The notes beneath the pieces were generated by a model that was not told the DNA's origin, made no database searches, and saw only the letters and a list, made by a program, of their open reading frames with translations. This document shows positions 31,553 through 41,394 of a stretch of 64,000 nt of DNA, one piece after another. The DNA is from Rhodotorula mucilaginosa (Eukaryota > Basidiomycota > Microbotryomycetes > Sporidiobolales > Sporidiobolaceae). A program made the translations under genes and the position numbers. Position 1 is the first letter of the stretch, and each line of letters opens with the position of its first letter. Location: contig CP137875.1 of the NCBI GenBank assembly GCA_034406715.1, forward strand, positions 1 through 64,000, given 5' to 3'.

Positions 31553-34500
31553 ATGAACAACCCCAACGGCGGCGGGATCATTCCCCTCCCTCTGACAACG
31601 CCCACCCCGGGCGACGTCCTCGACCCCGAAGTCGAAGAACTCTGGTCCAGCCGCGCCCTCTTGCTCGTCAGTCCTTCCTTCCTATCTGGCATCTATCTTG
31701 CAGGCCATCCATCTATCTATTATGCGACCTGCCATGCTTGCCGCCCTTGTGTGGTGGTTTCGCCCTTATCCGCCGCACTGCGACTCTCCGAGGTGGAGCA
31801 CCCCCTCCCTCGTTGCAGAGCTTATCGCCCTACACTACACGGATGCCCTCTTTTCTCCAAAGCAGAATCCGCAAATCTGAACCAAAGGGATGCTGACACC
31901 TCGCGACCACGCGCAGGTGCTGTTGCTCCTGATCCTGTCCTTCTGGGTCTCGTACTACCTCAAAGTGCGCCGCATCCGCTCCATCCACGAAACCATCGTC
32001 GCCCTCTTCAGCGGCATGCTCGTCGGCGCCCTGGTCCGCCTCGCACCGGGCCACGTCGTCCAAGACATGATCGCCTTCAAGTCGACCATCCTGTTGAACG
32101 TCTTGCTGCCCCCGATCATCCTCAACTCGGGCTACCAACTCAAGCAGGAACACTTTTTTCGACATTTCCATGTCATCCTCACCTTTGCCTTTGCCGGGAC
32201 CTTTATCTCGGCAGTCGCCCTCGGGTCAGTGGCGGGCCGTCTTTGCGCGGTTCTTGTAATTTCCACCAATTTGCTGACCACCCCGCCTCGCGGACAGCGT
32301 GATCGTGTACCTGTACTCGCTCCTCGGCCTCGAAGGCCTCTCGCTCACCATCGTCGAGTGCCTCCTGTTCGGTTCGACCCTGTCAGCCACCGACCCCGTC
32401 ACGATCCTCGCCATCTTTAACCAGCTCCACGTCGACCCCAAGTTGTACTCGGTCATCTTTGGCGAATCGATCCTCAACGACGCAGTCGCCATCGTCATGT
32501 TCGAGTGCGTCGCCGCGGGCTCGCTCTCTCAAGTGCATTTATAAATTGACAGAGATGGGTGTGTTGCGCAGGACCCTGTCGCAGTTCCACGGCGAAAAGA
32601 TCCACGTCCTCTCGTTCTTCCACGGCGTCGGCATCTTCCTCCTCACCTTCCTGTGCTCCATGGCCCTCGGCGTCCTCTTCGGACTCGGCTGCAGCCTCAT
32701 GCTCAAGCATTCCGAACTCGGTGAGCAACGAACGCGCGGGTTGTCTCTGGGCTTCTTTCTCGGGCATTGACCCCGCACCCCCCTTCGTACGTCCCGCAGG
32801 CCGGTACACCGAGATCGAATCGTGCCTCGTCTTCCTGATCGCCTACACCAGCTACTTTTTCTCCAACGCCCTCACCATGAGCGGTCAGTTGGAAGCCGTC
32901 CCGTTGCCCTGACTTTCTTCCCTTTTCTTGCCTTTCGACCAGCTGACCTCCCGTGCGCACGTGCAGGCATCGTCTCGCTCTTGTTTTGCGGCATCACCCT
33001 CAAGCACTATGCGTACCACAACATGAGCCCGCGCACGCAACGCTCGTCGCGGTACATGTTTGGGTCGTTGGCGTCCCTCAGCGAAAATTTCATCTTTATC
33101 TACTTGGGTGCGTCCGAAACAGACTATCTCGGACGTACCCAAGTAGATAGGGGATCAAAAGGGCCGTCCGAGTATAGCTCTCTCTCTCTCTCTCTTTCTC
33201 GTGTGCGCTCCGGGACCTCTCTTTTACTGACTTGATCCTCTGTTTTTTTTTTTCGCTTCAAGGTCTTTCGCTCTTCACCCAAGTCCAGCTTGTCTACAAG
33301 CCTATTTTCATCCTCGTCACCGCCGTTAGTCCTTGTATCCCTGTGCTCTGTCTTTCTCTTTCTCTTGATTTTTCGCCCTCGCCCCCCCCCCCCCCCCTTC
33401 ACCATACATATTTGGGAGAGAAGAGTTCAACTCTGCACCTGAGTTTGCCCTCAAACTCGAGCTTACAAGCTGACTACCGTCCTAATCTCGCATTCTTGAC
33501 CTCGCAGGTGGCCATGTGCATTGCCCGATACTCGGCCGTCTTTCCGATTTCGAAACTGATCAACTTCGTCTCTCGCGCTCGCAAAGGCGTTCGCAACACC
33601 TCCCGGGGTGCAGAAGAGATCCCTCACTCGTACCAGATGGTCCTGTTCTGGGCGGGACTCCGCGGTGCCGTGGGTGTGGCCCTGGCGGAAGGGATGCGAG
33701 GAGAACACGCCGTCGCGTTGCGCACGACGGTACTCGTATCCGTCGTGCTCACGGTCGTCGTCTTCGGAGGTACGATCGGTCGTATGCTCGAGGTGGTCGG
33801 GATTCGCACTGGCGTGGTGGACGAAGATGGCGACGACGAGACGGACGAAGAAGAAGAGTACAGACTGCTCGAGAACGACCTCGAGCGGCGTCATACGAAG
33901 AAGCGGTCTCTTGCGCTCGGAACGCCCGGGACGAGTCATCACTTTTCCACACTCGGAGGGGGGGGAGGAGGTGGCGTCGGCCCCAACTCGTATCCTCATT
34001 CCTCCAGCGACTCGCCTTTCCGCGACCCCGCCCACGACTCTCGTCGCGCCCGCACAGGACCCACCTACTCTATGAAGGGGAGTCTGCCTCCATCGGAGCT
34101 CTCTTCCGATTCGGAGGGCGAGGTTTTGCCATCCGTCTCTGCCTCCGCTTCCGAGTCGGGACTCGGCGAAGGGCGGGCAGAAGCCGGAGGACTCGGCGGC
34201 GTCTGGTCAGTGCTCGACGAACAATATCTGCTGCCGGTCTTTTCGAACGCTACCGCCAACCGGAACGCTTCGAATCGGAAATCCGCCATGAAGGCGAAAC
34301 GGACTTCGTACAACGGCGGCGGCGGTGGCGGGGCAGCGGACGACAGCGGCGACCTCGCCTCTTCCGGACATTCGTCTCCGTACGGGAACGAGGCAGTCGG
34401 CGCCAAGTCTCTCAGCGACGTCGTCTCGGCCCTCGTCGCTCCTTCTCACCCTTCCACCTCCACCTCGTTCCCAACGCCGCACCTCTCCTATGCGACTCCG

Positions 34501-34701
34501 AATTCTCCCTTTCCGAGCGTCGACTTGACGGCTGGAGCGTCGGGGGCAAGGTCGGCTTCGTCGCGGGCTCGGGGAGGCTCTCATACGCCAACTCAGTCTC
34601 TCTCGAGCGCGGCCTCGCCAGTGCAGCCTTTCGGGAGCGGGAGCAGCCGTCGATCATCCATACGCGGTCAGAGTCCCGGTCGCCGAGAAGGTGAAGAATA
34701 G
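31553..34701 (+). CDS. NHX1: Na+(K+)/H+ exchanger, NHE/NHX family
   Basis: Endosomal/vacuolar cation-proton antiporter for pH and ion homeostasis. About nine exons. Segments are [49 protein letters not shown] (amiloride-binding-like FFxxLLPPII region), [35 protein letters not shown] (the GES.LND ion-binding motif), [31 protein letters not shown] joined to LSLFTQ, and [20 protein letters not shown] (the conserved RGAV helix). The C-terminal cytoplasmic tail of about 300 aa is acidic then Ser/Gly-rich. Introns carry a CT microsatellite (33179-33197) and a C-run (33383-33397). The 5' splice site after IFIYLG lies in a strong hairpin, listed separately. Confidence 0.93.
33097..33149 (+). promoter_or_regulatory. 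Hairpin enclosing a 5' splice site of NHX1
   Basis: The 21-base left arm (33097-33117) and right arm (33129-33149) are complementary with an 11-base loop. The only imperfection becomes a G-U pair in RNA. The exon-intron junction (donor GT at 33108-33109, after codons for IYLG) sits in the middle of the left arm, so pairing would hide the donor from U1 snRNP. Arms are seen directly. A role in splicing is inference. Confidence 0.7.
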
Positions 34702-36127
34702 GGCGGGCATTGAGTGGTGTCGTTGTTCGCTGTTCGGTTTTTTCCTCCTTGCATTTTCAGTGCTGTTCCAAGTTGTCGGGTTGCCCTCTCGGCTTTGCGT
34801 GAATCACCTGCGAGCGGTATCTACCTCCTTGCATCAGTCGTCAAAACCGTGAGCTGGAAAAGGGGAAGGGGAAGGTGGAGGGAAAGGAAGGAGTCAGGCG
34901 GCCTCTTCAACCCGCGGGTTGGCTCGCCTACATCTGTTCTTTCAAAGCGTGACGCGGTCAACCGCAGCTTCTTCCTTCCGTGTCAAAGCTTCACCCTATA
35001 GACATGTGAGTGGAAAGACGCAAACCCTTCGCCGCATTTTCGAAGTGAGGGATCTTGCCATTCGGCTTCTCTTCTCCTTCTCCCCCGCAGCGTGCCGGAA
35101 GGGGACCGGTCCGTATACAGACCATAGCACTGATATGGTAGAGACTAGGGGCCGGACGGAGACAGTACTGGGAAAGGGGAGAAGGGGGGGGGGGAGATCT
35201 TCACTTTCAAGTTGCGTCCTTCGAGACGCAAGACTCTCTGTGCGGTATTCCGGCGTCTCTTTCAGAGGTCCCGCACTCGGGAGCGTGTCCGAGGCTAATG
35301 TGACATTGCTAGTGGACTTCACCTTATGTAGCCTTTTCAAACATCACCCTCTCTCACCCTTCAAATTAAGAAGGTCCCCTCGATCGCGCTTGTTGGGCTT
35401 GTCACCCATCCTATATGCTTCGGGGAAGCTGAAGCGGAGTCTACAGTAAAGCCTCGCACTTGCAGCTGAATCAAGCGCATAAAGACAGGGGAAAGAGGGC
35501 AGGCAGTAAGGGAAAATTCAACTGCTCTCTTAAGACTGTCGCAAACTTACGCCACCGACGACGGTTTTCTCGCTCTACGCTCTGAATGTACTGCGAGACG
35601 TGGCTTGTCCTTTGTATTCAGAGCTAGTCAGCCGACACTTGTTTTGCTCATAATCAGCTGCGAAAAGGGCGGGTGGGCTTGAAAGGCTTTGTGCTCTCAT
35701 ACGTGAGCGCTGAAGGAAGGGAGACGGATCAATCACGAATCGGAAGCGGTGGATCAGATAGGACCATACGTGCACTGCAGCGGTGGTTCCACTGCTACGG
35801 AAGGACATTTACAGGAAAGGTGAGGAGGGGAAAAAACGCAACAATCCACTAGAATTCAAGCGACAAACAAACCTTGTTTGAAACCTACATCCCGCACAGC
35901 GCCTTCCTCCACGCTCGAACGAGCTTCTTCACCCTGTTAGGAAAGAGCCTCGGGCAAGCGGACTACTTAGCTACGACGCGGCGAAAAAAAGTCTCGCCGG
36001 AAAATCAGTTCTCGCCAACGGACTTGTCCGTCCGAAGGCTTCCACATGCGGTCAAAAGTTGTTCCGTGCATATTTAGACAGGAGCTGTAACCGTCAGTCT
36101 CTGAGCGTGAGAACCCATCTGGCAGAA
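34702..36127. other. Gene-poor, less GC-rich stretch
   Basis: About 1.4 kb after NHX1 with no recognisable gene. It holds a G-run near 35187-35196 and scattered short frames on both strands without recognisable composition. Near 36019 the string CGGACTTGTCCG resembles the element upstream of the orphan family (with N6 instead of N5 spacing). It marks the outer edge of the orphan-gene island. Confidence 0.45.
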
Positions 36128-36889
36128 TCACGATTGGCATCTGAACTTGCCGGTTTCCTCAAAGTCGACTTTCTTCCCTTCATCTCCGCTGTGATCCGCT
36201 TCCAGGCGCGGCTTCTTCATCGACGGTTCGTCGAACACCATGGGCGGCAACGCGTTCCTTCCCATCTCCCGCGCGGCCTGTCCTCCCCACTTCGTCACTT
36301 TCGCCACAGCCGGCAAGCCCAATGCGCTGCGGGGCTCGATCTTAGCCCCTCTCGGTTGCTTGAGTGGTCCTGCCGAGACACACACAAGCATCAAGTCAGT
36401 GTCGTACTCGTCAAACGCTGCGGCAAAGAGACGCGCCTCGGTCTGGCTTCGGAACCGGACGCGATTTCGGTGGCGACGACGAGGCGGACTGCTCGGCGAC
36501 GGGACGGTATTCTTTGGCGAGGTCGCGACCTTCGGTTGAGGCGTATGGATACAACCCTACGCGAGCGCAGTCCTCAGGCGTTGGAGGCGAACCCGGCGGA
36601 AAGCTCATCACAAATTGTTGGCTCCGGCGGAGGAGGAGCGTGCGGCAGTCGAGTCGGCGGGTCAGCACCTGGACGGAATGTAGCCTCGCACAGGTGCATT
36701 GAAAATGTAGTCGCGCGCGTGTGCATTGAGACCAGTTGCACGCACATCACAACGCTCTTGCCACGTCATGGTGGACTTTGGCACGCCGGACTCGGTCGTC
36801 CTGGTTTTTGCATCGCAGAGGGGCGGCGCTGGGAGAGCGACGCGGTCCGGCTCGTTGGGCGGCGTAGACGAAGGGCGGGCAGCGTCCAT
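36128..36889 (-). CDS. Orphan gene, about 208 aa, function unknown
   Basis: Two exons, 36692-36889 (66 codons) and 36128-36556 (142 codons plus stop), join in phase 0 with donor GTGCGA and acceptor GCGTAG. Exon 1 encodes MDAARPSSTPPNEPDRVALP ending in DYIFNAP. Exon 2 begins GCIHTPQPKVATSPKNTVPS, then a basic stretch (PPRRRHRNRVRFRSQTEARL), LFAAAFDEYDTDLMLVCVSA and a C terminus with MKKPRLEADHSGDEGKKVDF. The basic stretches could be nuclear localisation signals. No family recognised. The competing frame of exon 2 (36411-36668) is open too but ends early and lacks splice support. Its start is 351 bp from that of orphan-family copy A, divergently. Confidence 0.55.
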
Positions 36890-37239
36890 AGAGTACGGCT
36901 GAAGCGGTTGCTTCTGTCAAGGTCGGCTCTTGTCCGCGCTTGGGAAGTGGACGACAACGTGTGGGCCTGCAGCAGGTCCGCCCTCTCGAGCTGGAAAGTG
37001 GTCCGCTCTTTTCCTCTGCTCACACCTCGCTGAGAAGCTCCAGACTGAGAAGCAGACAGTAGCAGTCGTTAAACAGCTCTGGCCTACCAGGCGATTCCGT
37101 TTCGTTCTCGCCTCTTGGCACCGCACCTCCGCGGCTTGTCCGGTGGCGAGCGACAAGCAGTCGGGCGCTCCTCGCGCTCCTCTCTCTTGTCTTGTGTATC
37201 TACTTGTGAGCAGGGTCTACCCGAGTACCATCTCTCACA
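36890..37239. promoter_or_regulatory. Divergent promoter between orphan gene and family copy A
   Basis: 350 bp between two divergent starts. It contains the exact family element at 37132-37142 and a degenerate relative (CGG-N7-CCG, CGGCTCTTGTCCG) at 36924-36936, close to the minus-strand start. The pair might coordinate both genes (inference). Confidence 0.5.
37132..37142 (+). promoter_or_regulatory. CGG-N5-CCG element upstream of family copy A
   Basis: CGGCTTGTCCG, within the longer shared string CCGCGGCTTGTCCG, 97 bp before the ATG of copy A. CGG-N-CCG inverted triplets are typical binding sites of fungal Zn(II)2Cys6 activators. The same string precedes the other three copies. Confidence 0.65.
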
Positions 37240-38463
37240 ATGCCTCAATCGGGATCAGCTACGGGGTGGTTGGCCAGCATCCGAAGGCGGTTGCCGCGAG
37301 CGCGTTTTTCAATCCCTTCGGTCTTCCGGAGCGAAGGGGCAACCGCCGCCTCACAAGATTCACTGCAAACGACTATGACTAAGCTGCAGAGAGACTTTCG
37401 CGTGGTTGGGCAAGAGTTGCTACGACTCTTTCAGCAGAATCACTACACAGAGTGGACTTCTGCCTTTGCCAACCTGACGGCTGAGTCTCTGGCAGAAGCC
37501 ATGACGTTCAAGGAGTTTGTTGAAGTGAACCGGGCGGGAGCGGTCAGTCTTGTGTGGCAACATCCGACCTGGCTTTCGACAGCCAGCGAGCGCTCACATA
37601 TCTCTCTTTCCCAGGCTGCGGACATCATAGAAGCACTCCAGGAGATGGCAGAGGAAGAAGGTGTCCTACCTTATGCACAAGACAGTGTGGTGCGCTTTGG
37701 CTCTGGCAGGTATGAACATGACTCAATTGCTTACAGATTGAACCTCTTTTCTAGGTGGCAAAGGAATCGAGGAGCAAGGCATGTCCTGCCCAAGCTTCCG
37801 CCTCTTCACAGCAGCATCTGACACACTGTATCCTCTCTGTATGACAGCTAAATCGCTTAGTCTCCCGTCAGCATGATTTGCCGGAACATCACTCAGATGA
37901 GGCCAAGCACTTCTGGTCACTTGTGAATGTCGAATTTGAACGGTCTCGCCACTGGTCTGCAACAGACCGCAAAAGATATGCGGATCAACTTGAATGTGTC
38001 TTGAATGAGGTCAAACATCAGGCCTATCTTTCCAAGGTCATCTACGTGAGTGTCTCAGGATTGCTTGGCAGGAACCAGACCTGATGCTCCGCGCTCACTG
38101 AGTACGAGACTGTTGCAGAGCAACGCCTGTGATCCCAAGTGTCCTCTCATGCAAGCAGGGAGGGCAGCAAACAGCCGGTTTGGCTTGCAGCATCTCACTC
38201 GGCATGCTTCTACCGATGTGAGTCTAATCAAGCTTGTTGTTTTTTCGCGATTGCAACCCCGCAGAAGCATTGCCACAATGGGGGTAGTTGATATGCACGA
38301 ATGATAATATCTGACTCGGATACTGGATCCTACTGGCTTGTCCCGCTTGCAGGCCACCACACATGGCGCTCCAGCCTTTGCTTTTGGAAAAGCGCCGTCA
38401 ACGCGACTCTCGCTTCGTCAACAGAGAATCTACGGGCAGTTGCAGGCGGTCAACCGTAGGTAG
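37240..38463 (+). CDS. Orphan-family protein, copy A
   Basis: Six exons, all introns phase 0: 37240-37542, 37615-37689, 37755-37778 (24-nt microexon VAKESRSK), 37848-38045, 38119-38217, 38353-38463, giving about 269 aa. Exon 1 contains LLRLFQQNHYTEWTSAFANL, exon 2 AADIIEALQEMAEEEG. Exon 4 has RHWSATDRKRYADQLECVLN and ends VIY before GTGAGT. Exon 5 has ANSRFGL, and exon 6 ends LSLRQQRIYGQLQAVNRR. The intron after the microexon has a GC donor. No signal peptide, TM segment or known domain is visible. The predicted fold is mostly helical. Homology to copies B, C and D rests on shared exon lengths and phases plus the motifs YTEW, WSAxDRxxYADxL and RQQxxYxQ. Confidence 0.7.
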
Positions 38464-38550
38464 AGGCTCCCATTCTTTGTTATGTACCTAGAACACCCAA
38501 AAATCATGCCCGAGCTTGACCGTGAGCCCGTGAGAGCTCCGTACCACCCG

Positions 38551-38561
38551 CGGCTTGTCCG
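38551..38561 (+). promoter_or_regulatory. CGG-N5-CCG element upstream of family copy B
   Basis: CGGCTTGTCCG inside CCGCGGCTTGTCCGG, identical over 14 bases to the element before copy A and 117 bp before the ATG of copy B. Confidence 0.65.
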
Positions 38562-38678
38562 GTCGACTCCTTTTTCCATGGAGCCCTTCCCTTCCACCCT
38601 CTCCCTCTCGCCACAAGCTACTCAGCAACAAAGGCTGTTGATAGCTTCCTGCACTCTTGCTTGCCTGTGCGGAAGTTA

Positions 38679-39895
38679 ATGTCGTCAAGCGCCCACTCCC
38701 GTCGGGCCGAGTTGCCCCTGTCACTTGAACGTGACTTGCGCGGACTCATGACTCGTTTCCCTCATGGCGGGCCCGGTGTGGAATCCTACTTGAAGCAGGA
38801 ACCTTACACAGAGTGGACGCCCTTTTTCGTGCACATTATCAGTTGCATATTGCAGAAAATGATCTGCAACAGAGAGATGCCGGACAATCAAGAAAAGCTG
38901 GTACTTACGTATCCGCCTGAAGCTCTTCCTGTCTGCCAAGACTTCCTCCCGCTGATGAGTCTTTAAACAGATTGATCACCTCAGGTATCGCGCTGTATTG
39001 GCTCTCCAGGAGTGTGGCAAATCACCTTTTTGGCGGGACACAGAGGTACACGGACAGGTAACTAGCTGTTACTGAAGGGAAGAGTCTCGGCTGATTGGTC
39101 GCGCTCTCTTTTGCAGGAAACAAAGAGGTCTGAGGATAGGGTGCGCCTTTTAATTTGTTCAATGAGGAGACCAAGTCAAATCTGATGTCGCGGGCCCTGC
39201 TGTCACCAGCTTGCAATCATCATGGACTACATAAATCGCCTACGGGATTGCGGAACCCATGCCCAGCAATTCTCACAATACCTTCAACAACAGTCTGAGC
39301 TGGAGCCAGATTGGGCCGTCGTGGACCGGGATGAATGCACGGCTGTACTTGAGCGAATCATGAATGCTCTGTATAGCGCTCTGCCCAGTGGGGCTGAAGG
39401 CATATATGTGAGTGTAAACTCTGAGGACATGCATGACAACCACTGGCGTTAACAGGACCAACAGGCGAACGCAACAAAAGCAGACTCTGACCTCAAACGA
39501 GCTTTCGAGAAGGCCAATAGTCGCCTTGGCATGGCCTTTCCTGCTGCTGCACTACACACACTTGTGAGCCTTCTGCGCGGACTACTTTCCAATACTGAAA
39601 CGCACTTGCATGTGTGTACATAAGCATGTTTGCCTGGGCTGACCAGGCGCTTTCGCCCACGCTGGCACGCGATCGAAACCATGATGCAGACTCAGAGCCG
39701 CACCTACTGAACAATCAAGTTTCCTCTTCCTTGGCGAGTGTACCTTCAAAGTGCCAATCCTATGAACGCTCCCCTCTGTCCATTTCCTGTTTCCATGCCG
39801 GTTCCCGCGACCAACCGCGTTTCCTTTGGGCTGCTTCTTTGATACCTCTGGACCTAGTCTTACGTAGCTTACAAGAACTGTCACATGCTGATTAA
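38679..39895 (+). CDS. Orphan-family protein, copy B
   Basis: Exons 38679-38900, 38971-39045, 39117-39140 (24-nt microexon ETKRSEDR), 39210-39407, 39456-39563 and a less certain last exon 39647-39895, giving about 291 aa. Exons 2, 3 and 4 have exactly the same lengths as in copy A (75, 24, 198 nt). Exon 1 has TRFPHGGPGVESYLKQEPYT followed by EWTPFF. Exon 2 ends CGKSPFWRDTE. Exon 4 ends EGIY before GTGAGT, as in A. Exon 5 has KANSRLGMAF. The last exon does not show the RQQxxYxQ tail of A and C, so its 3' end may be diverged or mis-modelled. The intron after the microexon uses a GT donor (GTGCGC). Confidence 0.6.
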
Positions 39896-40268
39896 CCGTC
39901 TATTGCTATAATCCATCCCGCGAGAGAACTCTCGTCAGCGCCGCTCTGCCAATCTCCAGCGTCCTGCGCTTGCAAGAAAGAATGATGTGCCTCGAAAAGC
40001 CTTTCGGGACCAAGTCTTTCTTCCAGTGACAACAGTGCGCAAGTTGGCGTAGACAGGAAAGCGAGAAGTTGCGGGATGCGACAACAGGGTAAGAAGGTCA
40101 AGCCGCGCAACGGACTAAAGGTGCGCTCCGCAGCCCGACACTGCACAGCAGCCGGTCACTCTGTTTTAGTCACAGGCTATAAGCTGACCAATGAACTTGC
40201 ATTCGATCACTCGCCCATGCGGTCCGGCCAAGTTGCAAATTGCACCGCCTCCCGAGGTCGCTCGTCCG
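39896..40268. other. Intergenic region between family copies B and D
   Basis: About 0.37 kb between the provisional end of copy B and the promoter element of copy D. No gene recognised. Its composition resembles the rest of the orphan island. Confidence 0.4.
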
Positions 40269-40279
40269 CGGATTGTCCG
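40269..40279 (+). promoter_or_regulatory. CGG-N5-CCG element upstream of family copy D
   Basis: CGGATTGTCCG inside CCGCGGATTGTCCGG. It differs from the A/B/C elements by one base within the N5 spacer, while both CGG/CCG half-sites are kept. Confidence 0.6.
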
Positions 40280-40488
40280 GGCTCCCGTCATGTCGCAAAA
40301 TCATACTCTTTCCCTTCTAATCCTCTTTCTACTTGCCCCTGATGTGCTCTACTCAGTGACGCCTGAATCTTACTCTGCCGAGAAACATTCAACGTGGTCA
40401 AACCTTGCAACGGTGGACCTTTTCACGCAGATTGCAAGCTCTAGCCACTTAGAGGTCCCCAATGAACCGCCTCATTTGCCACCTGTTC

Positions 40489-40995
40489 AAGAAACCGGAG
40501 AGCAAAACCCCGAAGACAACCGGCAACACTGCTTGTTGACTTCGAAAAGGCCTTCCCTCGCGGCGGGCCCGCCGTTGTGCAGGCGTTGAAAGCTGAACAT
40601 CCCGAGGCCTGGACTTCCAGATTCATGACCGATATGAACAAGGCACTGGAACAACTGATCCATCAGAAGAATGTGCCGCTTCTAGAGATAAAAGATGAGG
40701 AAGACGGGCTGGTCAGTGCTCAAACTCTGGGTGTGTCTCGTGGCGCCAAACACACCGCTAAAAGCAGCTTCTCCAGTTCAAAGCCCTCAGGGGCCAACTA
40801 GACAGAGTGCAAAAGAAGCGTCTCTGGGAGTCACCATTCAAGCAAGACACTCCTTTGAGAGTTCTGCAAAAGTCTCCTTCTCAACCTTCCGCATCTGATG
40901 TCTCGGCCGCAAGAGGGGTCGGGTCCCGCTCTCGCTCCGGCAACAACGCACTTATGGACGGACAGGCACACGCCCAGAATGCAATTGTTTTGTAG
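40489..40995 (+). pseudogene. Orphan-family copy D, 5' half only (probable relic)
   Basis: A segment homologous to exon 1 of the family (LVDFEKAFPRGGPAVVQALK then HPEAWTSRFMTDMNKALEQL, ending DEEDGL at 40711) is followed by a phase-0 intron and an exon from 40765 that starts QLLQFKALRGQLDRVQ. That exon contains ESPFKQDT, matching SPFWRDT of copy B, and runs to a stop at 40993-40995. PEAW replaces the YTEW seen in other copies. No in-frame ATG precedes LVDF without an extra upstream exon. The homologues of exons 4-6 are not found downstream; only a short VENVISK segment near 41031 resembles the microexon. The 5' limit is approximate. It is probably a truncated copy, convergent with copy C. Confidence 0.5.
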
Positions 40996-41394
40996 GTGCC
41001 CAAGTGCCCAAGTCTGCTTCTTCAGGTAGAAAATGTGATCTCTAAGGTGGTTCTCTTTGTATCAATGAGTCGACGTGCAAGAGGAGCTTTGCCAAGATTG
41101 CCCCCGCACCGCATACCTGATACTGCCTCGTGTCTCTACATCTTGCTGGTTCATCCCTTTCCTGTGGCGCATTTAGCTTTGCGTGACCTTAACCACATTC
41201 TTCAAACAATCTTATCCTTTAGCTGTGTGGTTTGGGCTTGAGACGGAAGCTGTGACTTCACAAGGTAGCTGAAGGCATAGACTTCAGGAGACCAGTACAT
41301 GAGAATCCAGCACAATTGAATTATATGTGGAAGAGAAACAAGGATAATGGGGTCGGAACCAAAGAGGGACAGAGAACAACAGGGTCGCAACAGG
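40996..41394. other. Region between the convergent copies D and C
   Basis: About 0.4 kb. It contains a microexon-like VENVISK segment (about 41026-41046) bounded by AG and GT, probably a leftover of copy D. Otherwise nothing recognised. Confidence 0.35.

Noticed and set aside
33179-33397. CT and C runs in NHX1 introns as structured elements
   Set aside because: They look like ordinary simple repeats or polypyrimidine tracts. Only the hairpin at 33097-33149 was kept.
36411-36668. Alternative frame in orphan gene exon 2
   Set aside because: It ends in an early stop, has no acceptor compatible with exon 1 except an impossibly short intron, and cannot connect to the C-terminal exon sequence.
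39893-40150. Minus-strand frame near copy B's end as a separate gene
   Set aside because: It is short, overlaps the provisional copy B terminus antisense and has no recognisable features.
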